Shown piece by piece: positions 27,251-34,695 of a stretch of DNA of 34,695 bases. The stretch is from Thauera phenolivorans (GTDB taxonomy: Bacteria > Pseudomonadota > Gammaproteobacteria > Burkholderiales > Rhodocyclaceae), in the NCBI RefSeq assembly GCF_001696715.1, contig NZ_MBFM01000004.1:318341-353035 (forward strand), read 5' to 3'. The notes beneath the pieces were generated by a model. It was not told where the DNA came from. It made no database searches and worked only from the letters and a program-made list of their open reading frames with translations. Numbering within the stretch: position 1 is the first letter of the stretch; each line of letters begins with the position of its first letter. The position numbers and the translations under genes are program-made.

Positions 27251-28105
27251 ATGTCACAAGCCCTGTCGTTCCCCGTTCCGTCTGCCGTCGGCAGCCTCGA
27301 TCAGTACATCCAGTCGGTTAACCGGATGCCGATGTTGAGCGAGCAGGAAGAGGTGCAGCTTGCGACCCGGCTTCAGGAGCACGGCGATCTCGACGCCGCG
27401 CGCCAGCTCGTCATGTCCCATCTGCGGGTGGTGGTGGCGATCGCGCGCGGCTATCTCGGCTACGGCCTGCCCCACTCCGATCTGATCCAGGAAGGCAACA
27501 TCGGACTGATGAAGGCGGTCAAGCGCTTCGACCCCAAGCGCGGCGTGCGTCTGGTGTCGTTCGCGATGCACTGGATCAAGGCCGAGATCCACGAATACGT
27601 GCTGAAGAACTGGCGGCTGGTGAAGATCGCGACCACCAAGGCACAACGCAAGCTGTTCTTCAACCTGCGCAGCATGAAGCGCGACAGCTCTACGCTGAAC
27701 CCGGGCGAGGTGCAGGCGGTGGCCGACCAGCTCGGTGTGAAGCCGGAAGAAGTGGTGGAGATGGAGACTCGCCTCGGCGGCCGTGACATCCCGCTCGACG
27801 CCGGCAACGACGACGATGAGGACCGCTTCGCACCGATCGCCTGGCTGCCCGACCCGCAGGCCGAACCGGCCGAGGCGCTCGAGCAGGCGCAACTCGCCCA
27901 CCTGCAGGACAGTGGCCTGCGCAGCGCCCTCGCCAGCCTGGACGATCGCAGCCGCACGATCGTGCAGCGGCGCTGGCTGGCCGAGGGCGAGAGCGCCACG
28001 CTGCACGAGCTGGCCGCCGAATACGGCGTGTCGGCCGAGCGCATCCGCCAGATCGAGGCGAAGGCGATGCAGAAGATGCGCGGGATGCTCGCCGAGGTAG
28101 CCTGA
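27251..28105 (+). CDS. rpoH: RNA polymerase heat-shock sigma factor RpoH (sigma-32)
   Basis: Directs RNA polymerase to heat-shock promoters. The 284 residues include sigma region 2 (about 50-120: SDLIQEGNIGLMKAVKRFDP, FAMHWIKAEIHEYVL), the diagnostic RpoH box QRKLFFNLR (about 132-140), region 3, and a region 4 helix-turn-helix (about 248-280: LHELAAEYGVSAERIRQIEA). AAGGAGG lies 12 bases before the ATG. If the CIRCE-embedded promoter is used, the leader would be only about 20 bases, too short for much leader structure. Control by HrcA would tie sigma-32 supply to chaperonin availability. Confidence 0.98.
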   Translation: MSQALSFPVPSAVGSLDQYIQSVNRMPMLSEQEEVQLATRLQEHGDLDAARQLVMSHLRVVVAIARGYLGYGLPHSDLIQEGNIGLMKAVKRFDPKRGVRLVSFAMHWIKAEIHEYVLKNWRLVKIATTKAQRKLFFNLRSMKRDSSTLNPGEVQAVADQLGVKPEEVVEMETRLGGRDIPLDAGNDDDEDRFAPIAWLPDPQAEPAEALEQAQLAHLQDSGLRSALASLDDRSRTIVQRRWLAEGESATLHELAAEYGVSAERIRQIEAKAMQKMRGMLAEVA

Positions 28106-28158
28106 GCGATCGGGCCGCGCCGCAGCACCGATCGACGCGGCCACGTGTTTGGCAGGCC
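28106..28158. other. Spacer after rpoH
   Basis: A short spacer between the rpoH stop and the REP-like hairpins. There is no T-tract terminator; the hairpin cluster that follows probably serves both converging genes. Confidence 0.4.
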
Positions 28159-28242
28159 CTGTAGGAGCTCTGCCCCCAGAGCGATGGCGGCGGCTGAGCG
28201 CTCGACGCGGCTGCTATCGCCCTGGGGGCAGGGCTCCTACAG
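28159..28242 (+). repeat. REP-like hairpin with GTAGGAG ends
   Basis: The arms 28159-28185 and 28216-28242 match at 25 of 27 positions. They begin CTGTAGGAG and end CTCCTACAG, and pairing continues inward for six more base pairs with two G-T pairs. The GTAGGAG head is shared with known repetitive extragenic palindromes of pseudomonads and xanthomonads. It lies between the converging rpoH and SCO genes. Confidence 0.85.
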
Positions 28243-28265
28243 CGGCGGCGCTTGCCGGAGGCACC

Positions 28266-28291
28266 GTAGGAGCGCAGCCCTCTGCGCGATC
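28266..28291 (+). repeat. Second, single GTAGGAG REP-like unit
   Basis: Starts CGTAGGAG, then has a 6-bp stem GCGCAG / CTGCGC with a 4-base loop and ends GATC, overlapping the SCO stop codon. It has the same head sequence as the larger hairpin 24 bases upstream. Confidence 0.7.
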
Positions 28292-28895
28292 AACGGCTAC
28301 CGGCGAGCAGGGTGCGGATATCGGCCGCCAGGTTTTCTGGCGTTTCGCCATACCTCACGTACAGCCGCAGCCTCCCCTCCGGGTCGAAGACGTAGGTGCC
28401 GGCCGAGTGATCGATGGTGTATTGGCCGCCGATGTCGCCGCTCTTGCGGTAGAAGATCCGGAACTCCTTCGCCACCTCGGCGATGCGCTCCGGGCTGCCG
28501 TGCAGGCCGAGGAAGCGGGGATCGAACACCGGCACGTATTCGGCGAGCAGTTCGAGCGTGTCGCGCTCGGGGTCGACCGTGACGAACAGGACCTGCACGC
28601 GGTCTGCGTCGGGGCCGAGCTGGCGCATCACCTCGCTCATCGTCGACAAGGAAGTGGGGCACACGTCCGGGCACTGGGTGTAGCCGAAGAACAGGGTGAC
28701 GACCTTGCCGCGGAAGCTCTCGATCGTGCGCGGCTGGCCCTGATGGTCGGTGAGCGCAAGCGACTTGCCGTAGTCGGCACCGGTGATGTCGGTGGCGTGG
28801 AAGGACGGCGCGTGCTCGCCGCAGCCGGCGAGCAGGCCCGCGGCGAGCACGCCGGCCGCGAGCAGGCGCAGGCGACGTAGTGGAGCGAGGAACAT
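28290..28895 (-). CDS. SCO1/SenC family copper-delivery lipoprotein
   Basis: Membrane-tethered thioredoxin-fold protein that delivers copper to the CuA centre of cytochrome c oxidase. With the ATG at 28895 the protein has 201 residues and a lipoprotein signal ending LLAGC (Cys ~25). The copper ligands are complete: CPDVC (Cys ~75, Cys ~79) and His ~163 in IDHSAG. An ATG 12 codons upstream (28931) is possible but gives a poorer signal peptide; neither has a strong ribosome site. It is the last gene of the heme/oxidase assembly cluster, 97 bases after ctaB. Confidence 0.93.
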   Translation of the reverse strand: MFLAPLRRLRLLAAGVLAAGLLAGCGEHAPSFHATDITGADYGKSLALTDHQGQPRTIESFRGKVVTLFFGYTQCPDVCPTSLSTMSEVMRQLGPDADRVQVLFVTVDPERDTLELLAEYVPVFDPRFLGLHGSPERIAEVAKEFRIFYRKSGDIGGQYTIDHSAGTYVFDPEGRLRLYVRYGETPENLAADIRTLLAGSR

Positions 28896-28992
28896 GGACG
28901 GGATCCCGTACGACAACTGGATGGCGCCCATGATAGGCGGTCGCGCCGGGCGTGGATAGCTGCGACCGGATGTCGCAGCCAGCCCGCTCTCC

Positions 28993-29931
28993 TCACAGCG
29001 GCAGGTAGTGGTCGACCAGCAGCGCCGCGAAAAGCCAGGCCAGGTAGGCGATCGAAAAGCGGAAGGTGCGGCGCGCGAGCGCGTCGCTGTAATCGCGGTG
29101 CAGGCGCCAGGCGTAATGCACGAAGCGCGCGCCGAGACCGACCGCGGCGACCAGATAGACGACCCCGCTCATCCGCGTGGCGTAGGGCAGCAGGCTGACG
29201 CCGAACAGGATCAGGCTGTAGAGGAGCACCGACAGCCGGGTGTATTCGGGGCCGTGCGTCACCGGCAGCATCGGCAGGCCGGCGCGCGCGTAGTCGGCGG
29301 TGCGATACAGCGCCAGCGCCCAGAAGTGAGGCGGCGTCCACGCGAAGATGATGAGGAAGAGCAGCAGCGCATCGGGCGGCACCTCGCCGGTGACCGCGGC
29401 CCAGCCGAGCACCGGCGGCATCGCGCCGGAGGCCCCGCCGATGACGATGTTCTGGGGCGTGCGCGGTTTCAGGAGCACGGTGTAGATCACCGCGTAGCCC
29501 ACGAAGGTGGCGAAGGTGAGCCACATCGTGAGCGGGTTCACCGCCTGATGCAGCAGCGTGAGGCCGGCTCCGCCGAGCACGCCGGCGAAGCCGAGCACCT
29601 CGGCCGGCGCGAGGTCGCCGCGCGGCAGCGGACGACCGCGGGTGCGCGTCATGCGGGCATCGATCTGCTGCTCGATGAGGCAGTTCATCGCCGCCGCCGC
29701 CCCGGCCACGCAGGCAATGCCGACGGTGGCGGCGAGCACGGTGAGCAGGTCCGGCAGACCGGCGGGCACGGCGAGGAACATGCCGATCACCGCGCAGAAT
29801 ACGATCAGCGCGTTGACCCGCGGCTTGGTCAGTACGTAGAAGGCGCGCAGCCGGTGGGACAGTGCCAGCGGCGCGGCCGCGGTGGCGAACTGTGCGATGC
29901 GCAGGCGTTGGCGGATCCCCGTTCCCTTCAT
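28993..29931 (-). CDS. ctaB: Protoheme IX farnesyltransferase (heme O synthase)
   Basis: Integral-membrane UbiA-family prenyltransferase that adds a farnesyl group to heme b, giving heme O, the substrate of CtaA. The 312 residues have about nine helices. The first prenyl-diphosphate/Mg region is [20 protein letters not shown] (about residues 81-100), with the family's N and D positions partly replaced by E/Q. The second is [19 protein letters not shown]. The ATG at 29931 has GGGAGAAATCC upstream; the extra 28 codons to 30015 were rejected because they overlap the end of ctaA. Start spacing to ctaA is 19 bases. Confidence 0.94.
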   Translation of the reverse strand: MKGTGIRQRLRIAQFATAAAPLALSHRLRAFYVLTKPRVNALIVFCAVIGMFLAVPAGLPDLLTVLAATVGIACVAGAAAAMNCLIEQQIDARMTRTRGRPLPRGDLAPAEVLGFAGVLGGAGLTLLHQAVNPLTMWLTFATFVGYAVIYTVLLKPRTPQNIVIGGASGAMPPVLGWAAVTGEVPPDALLLFLIIFAWTPPHFWALALYRTADYARAGLPMLPVTHGPEYTRLSVLLYSLILFGVSLLPYATRMSGVVYLVAAVGLGARFVHYAWRLHRDYSDALARRTFRFSIAYLAWLFAALLVDHYLPL

Positions 29932-29950
29932 GGATTTCTCCCTCTTTCCT

Positions 29951-30979
29951 TCAGGCGCGCGCCGGCTGGCTGCGCAGCATCGCCGCGTGCTGCGACGAGA
30001 CGGCCGCCCCGGCACGCAAGCGGTAGTTGACCCACACCATCGTCAGCACGAGCAGCGCCGCGCCCGCGTTGTGCGCGACGGCGAGCGGCAAGGGCAGCGA
30101 CAGCAGCACGTTGGCGACCCCGAGCGCGACCTGCCCCGCGAGCAGGCCGAGCAGCACCGCGCCTGCCCGGCCTGCGCCCGGCCGGCGCAGCAGCGCCAGG
30201 CCGAACGCGAGCAGGAAGCCGCCGGCGACCAGCGCACCGAGCCGGTGCGACCAGTGGATCGCAGTGAGCGCGGCGTTCGACAGCAGCTCGCCCTCCGCAG
30301 TCATGCCGAGCTCGCGCACGACGTGGAAGGCGTTGGCATAGTCGGCCTCGGGCCACAGGCTGCCGTGGCAGGCGGGAAAATCGGTGCAGGCGAGCGCCGC
30401 GTAGTTGGTGCTGGTCCAGCCGCCGAGCGCGACTTGAGCGAGCAGCAGGACCAGCCCGAGACGCGCCGCAGCAGCCAAGCCCCGCCCGGCCGCCAGCCGC
30501 CGCCGCTCGAAGGCCCGCAGGGCGAGCCAGCCGAGCAGCGACAGGGTCGCGAGGCCGCCGAGCAGATGAGCGGTGACGATCGCCGGCTTGAGCAGCAGGG
30601 TCACCGTCCATTTGCCGAGCAGGCCCTGGAAGATCACCACGACCACCAGCAAGGTGGCCGCGACGGGCGCGCTGCCGGGGCGGTCGCGGTGATGCCAGGC
30701 GAGCGCTGCGATGGCGATGATCAGCAGTCCGAGGCTGGCGGCGAGGTAGCGGTGGATCATCTCCTTCCACGCCTTGGGCAGGCTCACCGGGCCGTGCGGG
30801 TCGGCCGCATGGGCGTCGAGGATGGGTGCGGCGGCGTGGGCGGGACTCAGCTGGCCGTAGCAGCCGGGCCAGTCGGGACAACCGAGGCCGGCGTCGGACA
30901 GGCGCACATAGGCGCCGAACACCACCACCAGCAGGGTCAGTCCGAGCGCGCAGAGGATCAGCCGACGGTAGGTGCGCAT
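29951..30979 (-). CDS. ctaA: Heme A synthase (COX15/CtaA)
   Basis: Oxidises heme O to heme A in the inner membrane. The 342 residues have about eight helices in two similar four-helix halves. Paired cysteines occur in both extracytoplasmic loops: [10 protein letters not shown] (Cys ~34, ~40) and [10 protein letters not shown] (Cys ~198, ~204). Heme-ligand histidines appear in EMIHRYLA (~76) and TAHLLGG (~138), with IHWSHRLG and VAHNAG in the second half. It sits between ctaB and the SCO-like gene, whose end is 10 bases upstream. Confidence 0.95.
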   Translation of the reverse strand: MRTYRRLILCALGLTLLVVVFGAYVRLSDAGLGCPDWPGCYGQLSPAHAAAPILDAHAADPHGPVSLPKAWKEMIHRYLAASLGLLIIAIAALAWHHRDRPGSAPVAATLLVVVVIFQGLLGKWTVTLLLKPAIVTAHLLGGLATLSLLGWLALRAFERRRLAAGRGLAAAARLGLVLLLAQVALGGWTSTNYAALACTDFPACHGSLWPEADYANAFHVVRELGMTAEGELLSNAALTAIHWSHRLGALVAGGFLLAFGLALLRRPGAGRAGAVLLGLLAGQVALGVANVLLSLPLPLAVAHNAGAALLVLTMVWVNYRLRAGAAVSSQHAAMLRSQPARA

Positions 30980-30989
30980 GCCGCCCTCC

Positions 30990-31643
30990 TCACTGCTTCC
31001 CGCCGCGACCGAGCGCGGAATACTTGAGCAGGCGCTGCAGATCCTTGGTCACCCCACGCGCATGGGCGGTGGCGTCGCTCGCCTCGCCGTAGCGCATCAT
31101 CAGGTTGCCGAGTGGATCCACCAGGAACAGGCCGCTGCCGCCCTCGAGGAGGCCTGCACCCTGCAGGGTGGCGAGCCAGGCGGCGTCCGCACGCGCCAGC
31201 CGCACGCCTTGATGGGCCTGGTCGGCCGCGATTGCCGCCTTCGACACGGCGCCGTCGTCGGTAAGCACGCGCAGGCGGGCAACCCGGTCCATCTCCTTCG
31301 CCTGCGCCAGCCGCGCCTGGCGCGAAACGTAGAGCGCGCGCTCGCAGGCGTCGTCGCAGGCGGCTGGCCCGGCGACGAGCAGGGTCCACCGCCCCTCGAT
31401 CTCGCTGCGGGGCAAGGCCGGCTGGCCGGCCGCGCCGGCGAGCGCGGCGGCAGGCAGCGCGACCGGCGCGATCAACTCGCCATGATTGACCCGTTCCTGC
31501 GGCGGCCACAGGTAGAACATCGTGTAGGACGCGGCGACGGGCAGCAGGCAGACGAAGGCGAGCAGCAGCAGCGTGCGGCGGCCGCGGCGGACATCGACCT
31601 GCGGGGATTGCGGTTCAGGCGAGGCGAGGCTTGCGCTGCTCAT
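30990..31643 (-). CDS. Membrane-anchored SCO-like protein lacking the copper-ligand His
   Basis: 217 residues with one N-terminal membrane anchor (about 23-46) and a soluble domain resembling SCO/thioredoxin proteins. A CxxxC motif is present (CDDAC, Cys ~96 and ~100), as is a GLFLVDPLGNLMMRYGE stretch matching the end of SCO domains. At the position of the SCO copper-ligand His (IDHSAG in the neighbouring SCO1), this protein reads LEGGSG, so the His is replaced by Gly. Proteins at this locus are usually left as hypothetical. A redox role in oxidase assembly, for example keeping SCO or CuA cysteines reduced, is inference. The start overlaps the SURF1 gene by 29 bases, and a GGAGAG site precedes it. 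Confidence 0.82.
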   Translation of the reverse strand: MSSASLASPEPQSPQVDVRRGRRTLLLLAFVCLLPVAASYTMFYLWPPQERVNHGELIAPVALPAAALAGAAGQPALPRSEIEGRWTLLVAGPAACDDACERALYVSRQARLAQAKEMDRVARLRVLTDDGAVSKAAIAADQAHQGVRLARADAAWLATLQGAGLLEGGSGLFLVDPLGNLMMRYGEASDATAHARGVTKDLQRLLKYSALGRGGKQ

Positions 31644-32373
31644 GATCTCTCCGCGAAAGACGGCGCCGGACGTACCAGGCGCTCAGGAAGCCGGCGAGGC
31701 CGGCGAGGGCGTACCACTGGAATGCGTAGCCGCGGTGACGGTCGATGCCGGCATCGGGGCGCGCCCAGTCGCGCACGAGGCCGTCGGCGGCGGACGAGGT
31801 CTGCTGCACGATCCAGGGCGCGAGCGCAAGACCGGACGACTGACGGTAGGCGGTGAGGTCGAGGTACTGCCACAGCCGGCCGCGGACGGCCTCGGCGGCG
31901 AGGGTGAAGGGCGCCACCTCCGGCCACCGCACCCGACCCTCGAGCACCTGCCCGCCCGCCGGCGCCGCCGCCGCGGGCAGGCGGGTGCGATCGGTGCCGG
32001 CGGCGATCCAGCCGCGATTGACCAGCACCGCGCCCGAGCCGTCGGCGAGCGCGAGCGGGGTCAGCACGTGGTAGCCCGCGCGCCCGTCATGGGTGCGGTT
32101 GTCGAGCAGGATCGTCGCCTCGTCCAGCCAGCGCCCCTCGAGCCGCAGCGGCAGCCATTCGGGGACATCCGCCGCGTCGGCGCGCAGGGTGACCGGCGGG
32201 CGCGCGGCGAGCGCCTCGATGCGCGCCTGGAGCGCGGTCTTCTCCTCGGCGCGACGCAGCTGCCAGTTGCCGAGCGACACGGTCAGCGCAAGCAGCGCCA
32301 GGCCGGCCAGCAGCGGCAACGCCCCGAGCAGGCACACGCCCGCCCCACGGGACGCGGCGGGCGGCATCTTCAT
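31615..32373 (-). CDS. SURF1-family cytochrome c oxidase assembly protein
   Basis: Assists heme A insertion into subunit I of cytochrome c oxidase. The 252 residues have the SURF1 topology: an N-terminal membrane helix (about 12-35, followed by LGNWQLRRAEEK), a large periplasmic domain, and a second helix near the C-terminus (about 215-238, YAFQWYALAGLAGFLSAWYV). Signature stretches are LDNRTHDGRAGYHVLTPL and LVNRGWI. It appears to head the SURF1/SCO-like/ctaA/ctaB/SCO run. Its promoter should lie in the 111 bases shared with the divergent DUF2909 gene. Confidence 0.93.
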   Translation of the reverse strand: MKMPPAASRGAGVCLLGALPLLAGLALLALTVSLGNWQLRRAEEKTALQARIEALAARPPVTLRADAADVPEWLPLRLEGRWLDEATILLDNRTHDGRAGYHVLTPLALADGSGAVLVNRGWIAAGTDRTRLPAAAAPAGGQVLEGRVRWPEVAPFTLAAEAVRGRLWQYLDLTAYRQSSGLALAPWIVQQTSSAADGLVRDWARPDAGIDRHRGYAFQWYALAGLAGFLSAWYVRRRLSRRDHEQRKPRLA

Positions 32374-32484
32374 CGCGCAGCGCCTCCGGACGCCGTCGCT
32401 GCGCGCGCGAACGTCTCGCGGGGGAGGACAGGCAGCGCCGTTTCGGTGAACAATGGAAACCCGCGCCTACTGACCTGCACCGCC

Positions 32485-32682
32485 ATGCGCTTCGTCGTCA
32501 TCGTCTTTCTCGTACTGATCGTCGCCAGCCTCGGCTCCGCGCTGGTCCTGCTGCTGCGCAGCCAGGGCGAAGGCGGCACCCGCGTGGCGCGCGCGCTGGC
32601 GATCCGCGTCGGACTCTCGCTGACCCTGTTCCTGCTGCTGATGATCGGCTTCGCCACCGGCCTCATCAGCGGCCGGCTGTGA
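32485..32682 (+). CDS. Twin-transmembrane protein, DUF2909 type
   Basis: 65-residue protein made of two membrane helices (about 3-23 and 43-63) joined by a short charged loop. It matches the small twin-transmembrane proteins (DUF2909) commonly found beside betaproteobacterial cox genes. Function is unknown; a part in oxidase assembly is a guess from location. It is the only plus-strand gene inside the minus-strand cox cluster, divergent from SURF1 and converging on ctaE with 16 bases between the stop codons. Start: the ATG at 32485 gives a hydrophobic segment at once. No strong ribosome site is visible. Confidence 0.82.
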   Translation: MRFVVIVFLVLIVASLGSALVLLLRSQGEGGTRVARALAIRVGLSLTLFLLLMIGFATGLISGRL

Positions 32683-32698
32683 GCCCCTCCTGCCCTCG

Positions 32699-33550
32699 TC
32701 ATAGCCAGTAGACGACGACGAAGAGGATCAGCCACACCACGTCGACGAAATGCCAGTACCAGGCCGCGGCCTCGAAGCCGAAGTGGTGCTTCTCGTCGAA
32801 GTGCCCCGCCAGTACGCGCGCGAGCATCACCGAGAGCATGATCGCGCCGACGGTCACGTGCAGGCCGTGGAAGCCGGTGAGCAGGTAGAAGGTGGAGCCG
32901 TAGATGCCGCTATCGAGGCGCAGGTTGAGATCGGCGTAGGCGTGGGCGTACTCGTAGGCCTGCAGCGCGATGAAGATCGCGCCGAGCGCGATGGTCGCGA
33001 AGAGGCCGAGCTTGAGCTGGCCGCGATTGCCCTTGAGCAACCCGTAGTGGGCGAAGGTGAGCGTGACGCCCGAGGTGAGCAGGATCAGGGTGTTGATTGC
33101 CGGAATGCCCCACGCGCCCATCGGCGTGAAGGCGTCGCCGTCGTACGGCCCGGCGGTCGGCCAGGCGCCACCGAAGCCCTGCCACAGCAGGCTCTCGTTG
33201 TCGCCGGAGGAGAGCCAGGGCACGGCCAGCACGCGAGCGTAGAACAGCGCGCCGAAGAAGGCGGCGAAGAACATCACCTCCGAGAAGATGAACCAGCCCA
33301 TCGACCAGCGGAAGGACTTCTCCACCCGGCTGCCGTACTTGCCGCCGACCGACTCGCGCACGACCTGGCCGAACCAGCCGAACAGCATGTAGATCAGCAC
33401 CGCGACGCCGGCGAAGAAGATCCACTGCCCGGCCGCCACGTCGTTGAGCCACAGCGCGGCGCCGGCCCCGAACAGCAGCAGCGCGAGCGCGCCGATGATC
33501 GGATAGGCCGACGGTTCGGGTACGAAATAATGCTCGACGGTCTCGCTCAT
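32699..33550 (-). CDS. ctaE: Cytochrome c oxidase subunit III
   Basis: Subunit III of the aa3-type terminal oxidase. The 283 residues have seven helices. Family hallmarks are FRWSMGWFIFSEVMFFAAFF (Glu near residue 94), a WLSSG/NTLILLTSGVTLTFAH region, TFYLLTGFHGLHVTVGAI and the C-terminal WYWHFVDVVWLILFVVVYWL. The ATG at 33550 has a GGGAGG site upstream. The in-frame open stretch beyond it is a shadow of the DUF2970 and ctaG genes. The gene follows the DUF2970 gene by 29 bases. Confidence 0.97.
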   Translation of the reverse strand: MSETVEHYFVPEPSAYPIIGALALLLFGAGAALWLNDVAAGQWIFFAGVAVLIYMLFGWFGQVVRESVGGKYGSRVEKSFRWSMGWFIFSEVMFFAAFFGALFYARVLAVPWLSSGDNESLLWQGFGGAWPTAGPYDGDAFTPMGAWGIPAINTLILLTSGVTLTFAHYGLLKGNRGQLKLGLFATIALGAIFIALQAYEYAHAYADLNLRLDSGIYGSTFYLLTGFHGLHVTVGAIMLSVMLARVLAGHFDEKHHFGFEAAAWYWHFVDVVWLILFVVVYWL

Positions 33551-33579
33551 GGCCCTGCCTCCCGTGTTTTTCTGTTCTG

Positions 33580-33780
33580 CTATCCGACGACCAGTTGCAC
33601 CACCAGCACCAGCACGAGGACGAAGATCCCGCCCGCGAGCACGCCGGCGACCACCACCGCGAGCGGGTTCAGCGAGCCGGCGTCGTCGATGTAGGCCTTG
33701 CGCTTGCGCACGCCGAAAAAGGACCACAGCACCGCACGCATCGTCGTCAGGAAGCCCGCCCGTTTCCGCGTCTCGTTCAC
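33580..33780 (-). CDS. DUF2970 small membrane protein
   Basis: 66-residue protein with one C-terminal hydrophobic helix (about 40-64, VVVAGVLAGGIFVLVLVLVV) after a basic N-terminal region (RAVLWSFFGVRKRK). This is typical of DUF2970 proteins sited between ctaG and ctaE in betaproteobacteria. Function unknown. The start is a GTG at 33780 that overlaps the ctaG stop as GTGA, so it is translationally coupled to ctaG. Confidence 0.85.
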   Translation of the reverse strand: MNETRKRAGFLTTMRAVLWSFFGVRKRKAYIDDAGSLNPLAVVVAGVLAGGIFVLVLVLVVQLVVG

Positions 33781-34367
33781 AGCTTCGCACCCGCCCCGCT
33801 GCCGGCCGACAGTTGGCGGCCCTGCAGCTCGAAGAAGGTGTAGGAAAGGGTGATCGTGTGCACATCCGGCGGCAGCGCGGGATCGAGCACGAAGACCACC
33901 GGCATGCGACGGGTCTCGCCCGGCGCCAGCGTCTGCTGGGTGAAACAGAAGCAGTCGAGCTTGCTGACGTAGCGGCCGGCGCGCTGCGGGCCGTAACTCG
34001 GCACCGCCTGGCCGGTCACCGGCTCGCTGCGGGTGTTCGACACCTCGTACTCCACCTGCACCATCTCGCCGGGATGCACGCTCACGGTGCGCTGCAGCGG
34101 GCGGAATCGCCAGGGCAGGTCGTGGAGGTTGGCATCGAACTGGATGGTGACGCTGCGGCTCGGGTCGACCTGGGTGTTGGCCGCCGCGCGCGCGCCCCGT
34201 TCCGCCTCCGGACGCAGGAAGTTGTTGATGCCGGTCGCTTCGCAGATCTGCTCGTAGAAGGGCACGAGCAGGAAGCCGAAACCGAACATCATCGCCGCGG
34301 ACAGGCCGAGGCGAACGAGCAGTCGCCGGTTCTCGCCGGTGCGGAAATCGCTGCGCCGCGCGCTCAT
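33777..34367 (-). CDS. ctaG: Cytochrome c oxidase assembly protein CtaG (Cox11)
   Basis: Copper chaperone that loads CuB in subunit I. The 196 residues have one N-terminal membrane anchor (about 17-37) and a periplasmic immunoglobulin-like domain with the copper motif DCFCFTQQ (Cys ~139 and ~141). A further conserved Cys ~42 occurs in YEQICEATG. The ATG at 34367 overlaps the stop of the small assembly gene (ATGA). Its end overlaps the DUF2970 start. Length is normal for the family. Confidence 0.96.
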   Translation of the reverse strand: MSARRSDFRTGENRRLLVRLGLSAAMMFGFGFLLVPFYEQICEATGINNFLRPEAERGARAAANTQVDPSRSVTIQFDANLHDLPWRFRPLQRTVSVHPGEMVQVEYEVSNTRSEPVTGQAVPSYGPQRAGRYVSKLDCFCFTQQTLAPGETRRMPVVFVLDPALPPDVHTITLSYTFFELQGRQLSAGSGAGAKL

Positions 34368-34477
34368 CGGCCGAACACCTTGTACTTGACGATGACGAAG
34401 AGGAAGAAGCCGAGGGCCACCGCGCCGAGCAGCAGCCCGGTGCGGATGTTGGCGGCACGGCGGCGGTCGGGTTTCAC
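34364..34477 (-). CDS. Cytochrome oxidase small assembly protein
   Basis: A 37-residue protein with a basic N-terminus and one membrane helix (about 14-30, GLLLGAVALGFFLFVIV) followed by KYKVFGR. It fits the tiny assembly proteins annotated between ctaD and ctaG in betaproteobacteria. The start is a GTG at 34477 with GAGGTGAG directly upstream. It begins two bases after the ctaD stop and overlaps ctaG by four (ATGA). The tight coupling on both sides and the conserved position support it as a real gene. Confidence 0.82.
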   Translation of the reverse strand: MKPDRRRAANIRTGLLLGAVALGFFLFVIVKYKVFGR

Positions 34478-34479
34478 GC

Positions 34480-34695
34480 TCACCTCACCACCGGGGCGAC
34501 CTCAAAGGTGTGGTGCGGCGCCGGCGAGGGCACGGTCCACTCGAGTCCCTCGGCGCCCTCCCAGGCACGGGCCTCGGCCTTCCTGCCGCCACGCACGCAC
34601 TTGACCAAGACGACGAGGAAGATCAGCTGCGACAGGCCGAAGCCGAAGGCGCCGACGCTGGCCATGGCGTTGAAGTCGGCGAACTGCAGCGCGTA
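34480..34695 (-). CDS. ctaD: Cytochrome c oxidase subunit I, C-terminal part (cut by window end)
   Basis: Only the last 71 residues are in the window; the 5' part lies beyond 34695. The visible part contains the final membrane helix (about AFGFGLSQLIFLVVLVKCV), then a cytoplasmic tail with AWEGAEGLEWTVPSPAPHH. This matches the conserved C-terminal region of subunit I (GLEW-x-x-PSP-x-P). The frame is open to the window edge and codes YALQFADFNA upstream of an internal ATG, so the ATG at 34665 is not the start. Confidence 0.93.
   Translation of the reverse strand, partial: YALQFADFNAMASVGAFGFGLSQLIFLVVLVKCVRGGRKAEARAWEGAEGLEWTVPSPAPHHTFEVAPVVR

Overview
The window is a 34.7-kb, very GC-rich, gene-dense chromosomal segment of a betaproteobacterium, most likely Rhodocyclales (Thauera/Azoarcus-like). 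That placement is inferred from the respiratory gene order (ctaD, small assembly protein, ctaG, DUF2970, ctaE, DUF2909, SURF1, ctaA, ctaB, SCO), the Gram-negative OmpC-like porin, the GTP-type PEP carboxykinase and the GC bias. It was not established by any search. No tRNA, rRNA, transposase, integrase or CRISPR array was seen.

Layout. 1-7.4 kb: a minus-strand 23S rRNA pseudouridine synthase with a long disordered N-terminus, then a complete six-gene Mrp/Mnh cation/proton antiporter operon (fused A/B, C, D, E, F, G), with an IclR-family regulator divergent from it. 8.5-17.5 kb: a D,D-peptidase (PBP7-like), the divergent carbon-metabolism pair maeB / pckG, a PLP aminotransferase, a lytic transglycosylase and AmpD. 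AmpD is translationally coupled to a VapBC-type toxin-antitoxin pair. 18.2-21.7 kb: a small exported hypothetical protein, a repeat-bearing gene-free region, a porin, a GcvR-like double-ACT protein and a TRIC-type membrane protein. 21.8-27.2 kb: an M20 amidohydrolase and an MFS transporter, divergent from a LysR regulator that is followed by a second, exported M20 amidohydrolase. 27.2-28.1 kb: rpoH, preceded by a perfect CIRCE operator. 28.1-34.7 kb: a REP-like hairpin region, then the cytochrome c oxidase biogenesis and structural genes, ending in a ctaD cut by the window edge.

How the genes fit together. The cox region supplies the structural subunits (CtaD, CtaE), copper delivery (CtaG, SCO), heme A synthesis (CtaB, CtaA) and assembly (SURF1) of an aa3-type oxidase. 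maeB and pckG are two C4-to-C3 exits from the TCA cycle and share one intergenic control region. The lytic transglycosylase and AmpD act in sequence on anhydro-muropeptides. The LysR/MFS/two-M20 group looks like an uptake and hydrolysis unit for an N-acyl amino acid or similar amide.

Most of the window is ordinary core genome. The points most worth a second look are the CIRCE-controlled rpoH, the vapB-vapC-ampD coupling, an SCO-like protein that keeps CxxxC but has lost the copper-ligand histidine, and several inverted-repeat families.
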